Part shown: positions 16,031 to 25,760 of the stretch, piece by piece
Layout: each line of letters starts with the position of its first letter
Position numbering within the stretch: position 1 is the stretch's first letter
Assembly: GCA_963781035.1 (NCBI GenBank)
Contig: CAWAEN010000004.1
Coordinates: 620,001-684,000 of the forward strand
Length of the DNA: 64,000 nucleotides
From: SZUA-35 sp963781035
GTDB taxonomy: Bacteria > Actinomycetota > Acidimicrobiia > Acidimicrobiales > SZUA-35
Direction: 5' to 3'
The notes under the pieces: model-generated
Seen by the model: only the letters and a program-made list of their open reading frames with translations
Told to the model about the DNA's origin: nothing
Databases searched by the model: none
Made by a program: the position numbers and the translations under genes

Positions 16031-18562
16031 GTGCCCGGCATCACGTCCACTGAAACAACGTCGGCTGACCCCACATCCGCTGGACCGATCGAGATCGACG
16101 CGTCGGTCGGCGGCATGACCTGCGGATCATGTGCTGTTCGCGTCCAACGCACGCTGTCGAAACAGCCGGGGGTGCTCAACGCCGAAGTCAACTACGCCAC
16201 CGGCCGAGCCCATGTCGAGGCCGAGCCGGGGATCGATCTCACGAACCTGGTCTCGGCGGTCGACAACGCCGGCTACACGCTTCGGGCGGACGCCCTGGCT
16301 GTCCCGGACGGCGTCGACGCCGAGCAGTCCATCCCGATCTCGAGTGGCCCGACCGCAGCGGAGCGAGCGGAACAAGCAGACGCGGCCGACGTCGAACATC
16401 TCGTGGCATGGCGGCGGCGCACCGTGTTGGCGGCGCCGATCGCCGTCTTCATGGTTTCGACCATGTTCTTCCACGATCTCGCCATGGAGAACTCGTGGCT
16501 CCGGTGGTTGCAGCTCGCCATGGCCGCTCCGGTGCAGTTCGTCGTCGGCTTCCCCTTTCTGGAAGGCGCCGCCCGCCGCGCCCGCCATCTGGGCGCGAAC
16601 ATGGACACGCTCGTGTCCCTGGGCACCCTCTCGGCTTTCGCCTACAGCGTCCAGCAGTTGCTCACCGGCGGCATGGACCTCTATTTCGAGGCCTCGGTCG
16701 TCATCGTCTTCTTCATCAGCCTCGGTCGATATCTGGAAGCTCGGGCAAAGGGCCGGGCCAGTCGGGCGCTGCGGGCGCTGGCCGAACTCGGCGCGAAGGA
16801 AGCGCGGCTGATCCGCGGCGGCGTCGAAGTGATGGTGCCGGTGGAGTCGGTCGTGGTCGGCGATGTCGTGAAGATCCGCCCCGGGGAAAAGGTGCCGGTC
16901 GACGGCGAGGTGGTCGAAGGGGCCAGCGCGGTCGACGAGTCGATGCTCACCGGCGAGTCGGCCCCGGTCGACAAGGTTCCGGGCGACTCCGTCGCCGGCG
17001 CCACGATCAATGCATCCGGCATGCTCGTCATCCGGGCCACGAAGGTCGGCGCCGACACGGCCCTGGCTGGGATCGTGAAGATGGTCGAGGACGCGCAGAC
17101 CGGCAAGTCCGGCGCCCAGCGCCTGGCCGATCGCATTTCCGCCATCTTCGTTCCGGCCGTTCTGGTCATCGCCCTCATCACCTTCGTCGGATGGGCCGTG
17201 GTCGGCGGCGACGTCGGCGACGCCGTCTCCGCCGCCGTGGCGGTGATGATCATCGCCTGCCCGTGCGCCCTCGGACTCGCCACACCGATGGCGATCATGG
17301 TCGGCACCGGGCGAGGAGCTCAGCTGGGGATTCTCATCAAGTCGGTCGACGTGCTGGAACGCACCGGAACGATCACCACCGTGGTCTTCGACAAGACCGG
17401 CACCATCACGAAAGGCGCGATGTCGCTCACCGACATCGTCGTCGACGGCAACACGAACGAGAACGAGTTGCTGACCCGGGCCGGAGCGGTCGAGGCCGAC
17501 AGCGAGCACCCCATCGGTCGGGCCATCGCCAAGGCGGCGGTCGACGCCGTCGGTGTGCTGCCGACGGTCACCGACTTCGACTCGATCACCGGCCACGGCA
17601 TCCGAGCCGACGTCGACGGCACGACCGTTTGGGTCGGGCGGCGCGAGTTGGCGGCCGACGCCGGTCTCGACCTCCCCGATCGACTCGACTCCGAAGCAGC
17701 CGCGTTCGAGACGCTCGGACGTACCGCAGTGTTCGTCGGGTGGGAAGGCAGCATCCGGGGTGTGCTTGCCGTGTCGGACACGATCAAGGACGACGCCATC
17801 GAGACCGTCGCCCGACTTCATGACCTCGGCCTCACCGTCACCATGATCACAGGCGACAACACCCGTACCGCCGATGCCATCGCCCGAGAGGTCGGGATCG
17901 ACCGGGTGATCGCCGAGGTCCTGCCCCAGGACAAACAATCCGAGGTGGCCCGTCTGCAGGGCGAAGGTGAGATCGTCGCGATGGTGGGCGACGGCATCAA
18001 CGATGCGCCCGCGCTCGTCCAGGCCGATCTCGGTGTCGCCATCGGAACCGGCACCGATGTCGCCATCGAGTCGAGTGACCTCACGCTCATGCGAGGCGAT
18101 CTGGGCGGTGTCGTCACCGCCATCGCGTTGTCCCGCCGGACCTATCGGACCATCGCTCAGAATCTCGTCTGGGCGTTCGGCTACAACATCGCTGCCATTC
18201 CCCTCGCCGCTGCCGGATTCCTGAGCCCGATGCTGGCCGGCGCGGCCATGGCCTTCTCCTCGGTCAGCGTCGTCGCCAACAGTCTCCGGCTTCGCAGGTT
18301 CGGTACGAATCCAACCACACAGTCACGAAAGGCCCCCGCCATGACCAACACGACCCCCAGCACCCCCTCGACCCATCTGCTGTCGGTGCCGGACATCTCG
18401 TGCAACCACTGCAAGACCTCGATCGAGGCCGCAGTCGGGGCGGTCGATGACGTTCAGTCGGCCACCGTCGACGTGGAGGCCAAGACTGTCTCGGTCGTGG
18501 GTGGCAATTTGGCAACCGTGATCGCGGCCATCGACGGCGCAGGGTACGAGGTCGAATCCTGA
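16031..18562 (+). CDS. copA: Copper-exporting P1B-type ATPase fused to a C-terminal CopZ-like domain
   Basis: 843 residues from GTG 16031, which follows AAGGAGG (16020-16026). N-terminal HMA domain with GGMTCGSCAVRV (CxxC), eight membrane helices, actuator GESAPVDK, the ion-site motif IIACPCALGLATPMA (CPC), phosphorylation site DKTGTITKGA, and MVGDGINDAPAL. After the last helix (SLRLRRFG) the same frame runs into a second HMA domain with ISCNHCKTSIE (CxxC) that looks like a separate CopZ chaperone. An ATG at 18341 with GAAAGG upstream could start CopZ independently. Expression is probably driven by the MerR promoter. Confidence 0.93.
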   Translation: MPGITSTETTSADPTSAGPIEIDASVGGMTCGSCAVRVQRTLSKQPGVLNAEVNYATGRAHVEAEPGIDLTNLVSAVDNAGYTLRADALAVPDGVDAEQSIPISSGPTAAERAEQADAADVEHLVAWRRRTVLAAPIAVFMVSTMFFHDLAMENSWLRWLQLAMAAPVQFVVGFPFLEGAARRARHLGANMDTLVSLGTLSAFAYSVQQLLTGGMDLYFEASVVIVFFISLGRYLEARAKGRASRALRALAELGAKEARLIRGGVEVMVPVESVVVGDVVKIRPGEKVPVDGEVVEGASAVDESMLTGESAPVDKVPGDSVAGATINASGMLVIRATKVGADTALAGIVKMVEDAQTGKSGAQRLADRISAIFVPAVLVIALITFVGWAVVGGDVGDAVSAAVAVMIIACPCALGLATPMAIMVGTGRGAQLGILIKSVDVLERTGTITTVVFDKTGTITKGAMSLTDIVVDGNTNENELLTRAGAVEADSEHPIGRAIAKAAVDAVGVLPTVTDFDSITGHGIRADVDGTTVWVGRRELAADAGLDLPDRLDSEAAAFETLGRTAVFVGWEGSIRGVLAVSDTIKDDAIETVARLHDLGLTVTMITGDNTRTADAIAREVGIDRVIAEVLPQDKQSEVARLQGEGEIVAMVGDGINDAPALVQADLGVAIGTGTDVAIESSDLTLMRGDLGGVVTAIALSRRTYRTIAQNLVWAFGYNIAAIPLAAAGFLSPMLAGAAMAFSSVSVVANSLRLRRFGTNPTTQSRKAPAMTNTTPSTPSTHLLSVPDISCNHCKTSIEAAVGAVDDVQSATVDVEAKTVSVVGGNLATVIAAIDGAGYEVES

Positions 18563-18714
18563 GCCCGATTCGGACCTGAACGCCGTCTGTTCTGGCGCCA
18601 CTCAGGGAGCGGATCGGAGAGCGCAGCGTCGACGAGTCGTGAGCTACGGTGCGCAGAACGACGCCTCGAGATTCGCCGGGGATTCGTCGTGGTCGAATCG
18701 TACGGAGGGCCCCT

Positions 18715-20538
18715 GTGGAGAACGCCGTGTCCGATGAACACGAGGAGTCATCGGGAGCGACTGCTCCGCTCACACCGATGTCGCTCGCGATGCTGCTGGC
18801 TCGCGTCGAACACGAGTGGGCAACGAGGAAGAAGATCTTCGACCTCCCGAACGCCCGCATCTGGAAGCCGGACCCCGAGATCGATCTCGGCTTCGACTTC
18901 CTCGGGCGGCGCTGCGCCACGCCGATCGGCCCTGCGGCGGGGCCGCACAGTCAGTTGGCCGAGAACATCGTGCTCGCCTGGTTGGGAGGGTCCCGGCTGT
19001 TCGAACTCAAGACCGTGCAGATCCTCGACGACCTCGAGATCAACCGGCCGTGCATCGACATGCAGACCATCGGCTACAACATCGAGTGGAGCCAGGAACT
19101 CACGGTCCCGCAGAGCCTGACCGAGTACGTGAAGGCGTCGATGCTGCTCGAGATGCTGCAGCAGTGGGAACCGCTGGCCGAGTTCATCGGCCCAGACCCC
19201 GGTCCGCTCGTGTTCGACATGAGCGTGGGGTACGACCTCGCAGGGATCTCCTCTGACAAGGTCGGCGGCGTTCATTCGTGGGATGAAGGACGCCACCGCG
19301 GAGATCGATCAGATGCGATCGGAATTGACCGGGTCATGGGCCCGGTTTGCCGATCACAGCTTCAACCCGGCTGTGTCCGACACGCTCACGCTGTCGACGT
19401 TCCACGGTTGTCCTCCCGAGGAGATCGAATCGATCACCAAGCACTTGATCGATGAACACCAGCTCGATGTCATCGTCAAGCTGAACCCGACCCTGCTCGG
19501 GTATCCCGTCGTCGCGGGGATCGTCAACGATGAACTGGGCTACACCGACGTCTCGGTGAAGGAGTCCGCGTTCGAGGCAGATCTCCAGTTCGATCGCGGT
19601 GTCGAGCTGATCCAGGAGCTCAACCAGTACGCCAAGGATCGCGGCCGAAAGTTCGGGATCAAGCTGACCAACACGTTGGTGGTCGACAACACCAAGCAGT
19701 GGATGCCGGACGACACGATGTACCTGTCCGGGCCACCGTTGCACGTGCTGGCGATGACGCTCCTCGACGAACTCGACCAGGCACTGCCGGGTCAACTCGA
19801 TCTGCCGGGGTCCTCGACCGGCGACGTCATGGTCAGTTTCTCGGCCGGCATCACCAAGGACAATCTCGCCGACTCGATCGCGGCCGGTGTGAATCCGGCC
19901 ACCGTGTGCTCCGACCTGCTGAAGCCAGGCGGCTACGGGCGACTGATGCCGATGCTCAAGACGCTGACCACCGAGATTCGCGAGAGCGGTCACGCCGAAC
20001 CTCGAATCGTGGCGGGCCGACCCGGCACCAAGAGGCGGTCGCCGCCGGGTTCACCTCGGCCGCACGCCAGCACATGTTCGACATCCGCAACGAAGGCATC
20101 GAGCCGTATCACCTCCGCGGCAACGAGAAGCTGCCCCGAGCGGTCGACCACGAGCTCGAGATGTTCGGCTGCGTGGCCTGCAACTTCTGCGTCACCGTGT
20201 GCCCGAACGACGCGTTCTTCGCGGTGAAGAGCCCGCAGGAGCACATCGAGGGACGCAACCAGTACCTGCTGCTCACCGAGCTCTGCAACGAGTGCGGGAA
20301 CTGCATGACCTTCTGTCCTGAAGAGGGTGACCCGGCGCAGATCAAACCTCGGCTCTACACCGACATCGACCTGTTCGCCGGTCGCACCGGCCAGGGTTTC
20401 CTGCTCGACGAGGCCGGCACCGTTGTCGATCAGCGTCTCGACGATGCGGTGCTGACCGAAGGAGAAGAAGCCGTGGCCCTGGTGCAGGAACTGTTGAGCG
20501 GGGAGGGTGGTCTGCCGCTTCGGGGAGTAGACGTATGA
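18715..20538 (+). CDS. YgfK-like oxidoreductase lacking the central FAD/NAD domain (two frameshifts)
   Basis: About 608 residues, GTG 18715 with GGAGG 7 bases upstream. The N-terminal 400 residues match the dihydroorotate-dehydrogenase-like part of YgfK: CATPIGPAAGPHSQLAENIV, ELKTVQILDDLEINRPCID, TLSTFHGCPPEEIESI, VKLNPTLLGYPVV. The C-terminal 120 match YgfK's ferredoxin end: FGCVACNFCVTVCPNDAFF and LCNECGNCMTFCPEEGDP, two [4Fe-4S] sites. E. coli YgfK has about 450 extra central residues (GltD-like FAD/NAD domain) that are absent here. Shifts lie near 19265 (+1) and 20028 (-1). YgfK goes with selenium-dependent molybdenum hydroxylases, and one follows here. Confidence 0.82.
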
Positions 20539-20565
20539 GCGTGACAGACCACGACGCCGCCGCAG

Positions 20566-21537
20566 ATGGACCCACTCGCCGAGCGGGAGGGTCGCTGGCT
20601 GCGGGTGGGCGCGGCTCAGCTGGGCCCGATCGGTCGACACGAGTCGCGGGCGACCGTGGTCGATCGTCTCCTCGCCATGCTCCATCAGGCTGCTTCCGCC
20701 GGTGTCGACCTCATCGTCTATCCGGAACTCGCCCTCACGTCGTTCTTTCCCCGTTGGTACGTCGAAGGCGAGGACGACCTCGACCTCGACAGTTTCTACG
20801 AGACCGAGATGCCGGGGCCGGAGACCAAGCGGCTGTTCGACGAAGCGGCACGACTCGGCATCGGCTTCTCTCTCGGCTACGCCGAGCTGACGCCTGACGG
20901 CCACCGGTACAACACCCAGATCCTCGTCGAGCGAGACGGGTCGATCGTCGGGAAGTACCACAAGGTGCATCTGCCCGGCCATCGTGAGCACGAGCCATGG
21001 AGAGAGTTCCAGCACCTCGAGCGCCGTTACTTCGAGCCCGGCAATGACTTCCCGACCTGGCGGGCCTTCGGGGGCATCGTCGGCATGGCCATCTGCAACG
21101 ATCGTCGCTGGCCCGAGACGTACCGCTGCCTCGCTCTCGGAGGAGCCGAGCTGATCCTCATCGGCTACAACACGCCGACCCACTACGCGCCAGATCCGAG
21201 CCAGGATCCGCTCCAGTCGTTCCACAGCCATCTCGTGATGCAGGCCGGGGCCTATCAGAACGGCTGTTTCGTGGTCGGGGTGGCGAAGGGGGGCAAGGAG
21301 GAAGGCGTCGATTCGTTGGCCGACAGCTGTGTCATCGCACCGACCGGTCGGATCATCGCCTTGACGTCGCACAACACCGACGAGCTGGCCATCGCCGACA
21401 TCAATCTCGATCTCTGCAGCAACTACAAGGAAACACTCTTCCAGTTCGAGCGGTATCGCCGGCCGGATGCCTACGGGCTGATCACCGAACGCCACGGACC
21501 CGTCTCACCTCCCGAGCCAGGAGTCAGCCAGACATGA
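20566..21537 (+). CDS. Nitrilase-superfamily amidohydrolase, N-carbamoyl-D-amino-acid hydrolase-like
   Basis: 323 residues. The Glu-Lys-Cys triad is visible in LIVYPELALTSFFPRW, GKYHKVHLPG and GMAICNDRRWPETYR; the last form is characteristic of N-carbamoyl-D-amino acid amidohydrolases. The reaction would release CO2 and NH3 from an N-carbamoyl group, fitting hydantoin, pyrimidine or purine breakdown. The annotated ATG is at 20566, but an ATG at 20535 overlaps the YgfK stop (ATGA) and lies one frame away; with one extra base near 20570 it would be the natural start. The 3' end overlaps the next gene (ATGA). Confidence 0.87.
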   Translation: MDPLAEREGRWLRVGAAQLGPIGRHESRATVVDRLLAMLHQAASAGVDLIVYPELALTSFFPRWYVEGEDDLDLDSFYETEMPGPETKRLFDEAARLGIGFSLGYAELTPDGHRYNTQILVERDGSIVGKYHKVHLPGHREHEPWREFQHLERRYFEPGNDFPTWRAFGGIVGMAICNDRRWPETYRCLALGGAELILIGYNTPTHYAPDPSQDPLQSFHSHLVMQAGAYQNGCFVVGVAKGGKEEGVDSLADSCVIAPTGRIIALTSHNTDELAIADINLDLCSNYKETLFQFERYRRPDAYGLITERHGPVSPPEPGVSQT

Positions 21538-24181
21538 CCGAGTTCGTCCTCAATGGCACACCCGTCGCGATCAGCGGCGACCACGAACATCTTCTCGCCG
21601 CGCTGCGGGACGAGGCGCACGTGTTCTCGCCGAAGGACGGCTGCTCGCCCGACAGGTCAGTGCGGCTGCTGCACCGTGCTGGTCGACGGCAAGGCGCGGG
21701 TGGCGTGCCAGACCAGCATGGAGAAGAGCGCCGGCGCTGAGATCACCACGTTGGAGGGACTGTCCGCGGAGGAGCGGACGAGGATGGCCGATGCGTTCGC
21801 AGCCCACGGCGCCCTGCAGTGCGGGTTCTGTACGCCGGGCATCGTGATGCGAACGAAGGCCATGCTCGACAAGTCCGGGTCCGAGCTCACTCGGGACAAG
21901 GCATCGCGCCTGCTGGGCGCTCACCTCTGTCGCTGCACCGGCTACACCAAGATCCTCGACGCCGTCGAGGCACTTGCCGCCGGCGAGACCAGCGTCGCGC
22001 TGCTGCCCAAGGGTGTCGGGTCACGGGGGATCAAGTACGAGGCAGCCGATCTGACCCTCGGCGATCGCCCTTTCATCGACGACATGCTTCCGGACGAGTC
22101 GCTCAGCGGTGCGATGCTCCACGGGGCATTCCATCTCGCTGATCACGCGCGAGCAGACTGTGGTTGCGATCGACACCAGCGCGGCCGAAGCGGTTGCCGG
22201 CGTCGTCCGGGTGTTCACCGCCGCCGACGTGCCGGGAGCCCTGAGAAGCGGGCTGATCCACAAGGACTGGCCGGTCTTCATCCCGGTCGGCGGCCGCACC
22301 AGCTACCTCGGTGACGTCCTGGCCATGGTCGTGGCCGACGATCGGCCGACGGCTCGCCGGGCGGCCGAGCTGATCGACGTCACCTACGACGTCCTGACAC
22401 CGATGACCAACCCGGCGGAGGCGGTAGCCAGCACCGAGGACGCTGTGTGGGAGCTCGATGGCAACGTCCTGTCGACGAGCACCTACGCCAGAGGCGATGC
22501 CGACGAGGCTCTCGGTTCGGCCACCCACGTCGTGCGCGAGACGTTCCAGACCCAGCGCGTGGACCACGCCTTCGTCGAGCCGGAATCGACGCTCGCCGTA
22601 CCCATCCCGGCCGGTCGACCGCTGCCGCTCACCAACGGCACGAGTGCCGGTCGGCCCGTCGACTTCGACCGGCTGATGGTCTACTCGGGAGGGCAGGGCA
22701 TCTGGGACGATCGCAACGACATCGCCCGCATCCTCGACGTCTCGACCGATGTCGTCGTGACCGAACTCGTCTCGAATGGTGGAGCGTTCGGGGGGAAGGA
22801 GGACATGTCGAACCAGGGCCAGACTGCGTTGGCGGCCTGGCTCCTGCAACGTCCGGTCAAGACCACCTTCTCTCGCGAAGAGAGTTTCCTCGTGCACACG
22901 AAACGTCATCCGATCCGGATGGAGTACGAGGCCGGATGTGACGCCGATGGGAAGCTCGTCGGTCTCCGGGTTCGGATGCTCGGTGACTCCGGTCCATACG
23001 CATCGGTCGGCATGAAGGTGCTCGAACGAGCGGCCGGCCATGCATCCGGTCCTTATGTGGTTCCGAACATCGACGTCGAGGCCGTCGCCGCCCGAACGAA
23101 CAATTCGGTCTGTGGTGCATTCCGCGGCTTCGGTGCGAATCAGGCGCAGTTCGCAATGGAGGGCTGCATGGATCGGCTGGCCGAGGCCGTCGGAATCTCG
23201 GGCTGGGAGATACGGAACCGCAACGTCGTCTCGCCCGGAGTCACCTGGGGACCGGGCCAGGTGCTCGACGACGGCTCTCTGGGAGCGCAGGCCTGTCTCG
23301 ATGCCGTTCGCCCGTCCTACGACGCTGCGGTCGCAGCCGGGAAGGCGGTCGGTCTCGGACTCGGGCTCAAGAACTCGGGCCTCGGCAACGGTTTCAAGGA
23401 GATCGCCAAGGCGGTCGTGCACTTCCGTGACGACGGAAAGGTCGAGGTCCGGCACTGCTGGACCGAGATGGGGCAGGGTGTCCACACCGTTGCGATGCAG
23501 GTCGCGGTCGAGGAACTCGGCGTGAGTGCCGACCAGGTCGAGGTCATCGTCGATTCGACCCGGGAACTCGGGGCCGGTCAGACCACGGGGAGTCGGGGAA
23601 CCTTGATGGGAGCCGGCTCCGTCGCCGATGCGTGCCGCAAGGCGCTCGCCGACGGCTGCAGGACGGGTGTCGACTACGAAGGCGAGTATCGGGTCGACTG
23701 GACCAACTCGCTGAGCGAGGGCCTCGAGAACCCGATCATCCACTCGACGTTCGGCTACGCGGCTCAGCTGGTGGTCATGGATCCCGATACGGGGGCGATC
23801 GAGAAGGTCGTCGCTGCTCACGATGTCGGCCGAGCCGTCAACCCGCTGTTGTGCGAGGGCCAGATCGAGGGTTCGGTTCACATGGGACTCGGCTATGCGC
23901 TGACCGAGGGGTTCCCGTGTGACGCCGACGGCCGCCCGCTGAACGACACGCTTCGCTCACTCGACATCATCCGGCCGAAGGACATGCCGCCGGTCGAGGT
24001 GATCTTGGTCGAATCGGCCGAGCCCAACTCCCCGTACGGGATCAAGGGTGTCGGCGAGATCGGGCTGGTGCCGACTGCCGGCGCCGTCGCAGCGGCGATG
24101 TATGCCCTGGATGGAACGTGGCGCAATGAGTTGCCGCTCGTCAACGAGGCCAACCGCGAACGAGCTGACGCATGGGTGTAG
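21534..24181 (+). CDS. Fused FeS-molybdenum hydroxylase, selenium-dependent xanthine dehydrogenase type (two frameshifts)
   Basis: About 882 residues in one chain. The N-terminal 155 hold two [2Fe-2S] sites: DGCSPTGQCGCCTVLVDG and LQCGFCTPGIVM with LCRCTGYTK. The rest is a xanthine dehydrogenase-type molybdopterin domain: SNGGAFGGKEDM, GAFRGFGANQAQFAMEG, TEMGQGVHTVAMQ and the catalytic Glu in GIKGVGEIGLVPTAG. No FAD domain is present. This size and two-part layout fit the selenium-dependent hydroxylase group rather than the three-part enzymes. Single extra bases lie near 21650 and 22158. Overlaps and the YgfK relative upstream suggest a purine- or hydantoin-type pathway. Confidence 0.85.
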
Positions 24182-24183
24182 CG

Positions 24184-24636
24184 ATGTCGGTGACGTTCGA
24201 GACGGAACTGAGCGCCTTCGGGAACAACACCGGCATCGTCGTCTCGCCGGGCCACGTCGAGGCCCTCGGGGCGGGGAAACGCCCATCGGTCGATGTGGAC
24301 CTGAACGGCCACGTCTACCGCACGACGATCGGTGTCATGAAGGGGCAGTGTCTGGTCAGCGTGAGCGCAGCGATCCGCAAAGCCACCGGGCTGAGCGGTG
24401 GAGATCCGATCACGGTGACGCTCACCGTGAACGACACGCCTCGCACCGTCGACGTGCCAGAAGACTTCGCCGAGGCGCTGCGTGGTCAGCCCGGAGCCGA
24501 AGACTTCTTCGAGGCATTGTCGAACAGCATCCAGCGATACCACGTCGATCAGATCACGGGCGCCAAGACGGCGGAGACCAGGCAACACCGCATCGACAAG
24601 TCGCTCGGTTTGTTTGCAGCAGGCAAGAAGCGCTGA
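24184..24636 (+). CDS. DUF1905/OmdA-type small protein
   Basis: About 150 residues. The N-terminal 90 match DUF1905 (FETELSAFGNNTGIVVSPGH, VEALGAGKRPSVDVDLNG, YRTTIGVMKGQCLV). The C-terminal 55 are the YdeI/OmdA (bacteriocin-protection-like) domain, seen in FFEALSNSIQRYHVDQITGA and KTAETRQHRIDKSL. Biochemical function is unknown. ATG 24184 is chosen; ATG 24172 and GTG 24175 in the same frame would overlap the hydroxylase stop. Its place in the operon may be chance or may mean stress protection. Confidence 0.8.
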   Translation: MSVTFETELSAFGNNTGIVVSPGHVEALGAGKRPSVDVDLNGHVYRTTIGVMKGQCLVSVSAAIRKATGLSGGDPITVTLTVNDTPRTVDVPEDFAEALRGQPGAEDFFEALSNSIQRYHVDQITGAKTAETRQHRIDKSLGLFAAGKKR

Positions 24637-24689
24637 CAGCAGCGTCCCGGCGACTTGCCGACGCAGACCTGGTGCTGCAATCTGCTCGT

Positions 24690-25760
24690 GTGATCCCACC
24701 ACTGAGTCAGTCATATGCAGATGCCAGAGCGCAGTTCCTGGAGGCAGCTGCCGAGGCAGGTGCTCGCATGTGGTCGTCGCCGCATCCCCTCGAGGGACTC
24801 GAGGGAGAGCGGCTGTACATCGACCTGGCCGAGGTCGGACCCGAAGACAGCGACAGCGTCATCATCGTCGTGTCGGGTACACACGGGGTCGAGGGCTATC
24901 TCGGCTCGGCCTTGCAGCGGTACCACCTCGAGACCATCGATCGTGAACGAACAACCGGTCCTGCGCTCGTGTTCGTCCACGCCTTGAACCCCTACGGGTT
25001 CTCGTGGGTGCGGCGGGTGAACGAGGACAACGTCGACCTCAACCGGAACTTCATCGATTGGTCGAACCCCCCACCCACCAACGACGACTATCGGGAACTC
25101 GCCGATGCCCTCGTGCCGTCGTCGTGGAGCGAGGAGGAGCAGGAACGCACGCTCGGAATCCTGCTGGCCAGGCTCGAGGAGGTCGGTATGGAGCAGCTGC
25201 AACAAGCGATCTCGGGTGGACAGTTCGAGCATCCGACTGGGCTGTTCTATGGCGGGACCGGTCCGACCTGGTCGAATCGATGGCTTCACGACTTCCTCGG
25301 TCAGCGGCTCGAGGGCGTCGAAAGGGCAGCCGTCATCGACCTCCACACCGGTCTCGGACCGTGGGGCCATGGCGAGCTGATCAGCTCGGAAGTACCCGGG
25401 AGCGAAGCGTTGGAACGGCAGCGGGCGTGGTGGAACGACGTCACGTCGCTGCACGACGGCAGCAGTGTCTCGGCCCAGCTGGCGGGGGAGTGGTTGGGGG
25501 CCGCCGCCGCCATCTCGGCGTCGACCGAGGTCACCGGTGTGGCCATCGAATATGGCACCGTTGATCCGATCACGGTCATGCAGAGCCTCCGGGCCGACGC
25601 GGTCCTCCACGCTTCCGGTGACCCAACGGCGCCGGCCGCCGCCCCGATTCGCAATCAGGTCCGCTCCGCGTTCATCGATGACGACCCAGCGTGGCTCGAG
25701 GCGTGTTGGCCTCGGTATCACGCCGTCGTCACGACGGCGATGGAGCGTCTCGACCGATGA
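24690..25760 (+). CDS. DUF2817 zinc carboxypeptidase-like (M14 fold) protein
   Basis: About 356 residues from GTG 24690. The M14-like zinc site is visible: VSGTHGVEGYLGSALQ carries the HxxE pair, EDNVDLNRNFIDW the NR substrate-binding pair, and AVIDLHTGLGPWG a His. EYGTVDPITV probably holds the catalytic Glu. Members are putative deacylases or peptidases with unproven substrates. The stop overlaps the ATG of the ThDP gene (ATGA), so the two are translated together. Confidence 0.82.
   Translation: MIPPLSQSYADARAQFLEAAAEAGARMWSSPHPLEGLEGERLYIDLAEVGPEDSDSVIIVVSGTHGVEGYLGSALQRYHLETIDRERTTGPALVFVHALNPYGFSWVRRVNEDNVDLNRNFIDWSNPPPTNDDYRELADALVPSSWSEEEQERTLGILLARLEEVGMEQLQQAISGGQFEHPTGLFYGGTGPTWSNRWLHDFLGQRLEGVERAAVIDLHTGLGPWGHGELISSEVPGSEALERQRAWWNDVTSLHDGSSVSAQLAGEWLGAAAAISASTEVTGVAIEYGTVDPITVMQSLRADAVLHASGDPTAPAAAPIRNQVRSAFIDDDPAWLEACWPRYHAVVTTAMERLDR

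Noticed and set aside
16127..17938. Minus-strand frame of about 600 codons and a second plus frame across copA
   Set aside because: Both are low-complexity shadows of the copper ATPase, whose motifs are all in one frame.
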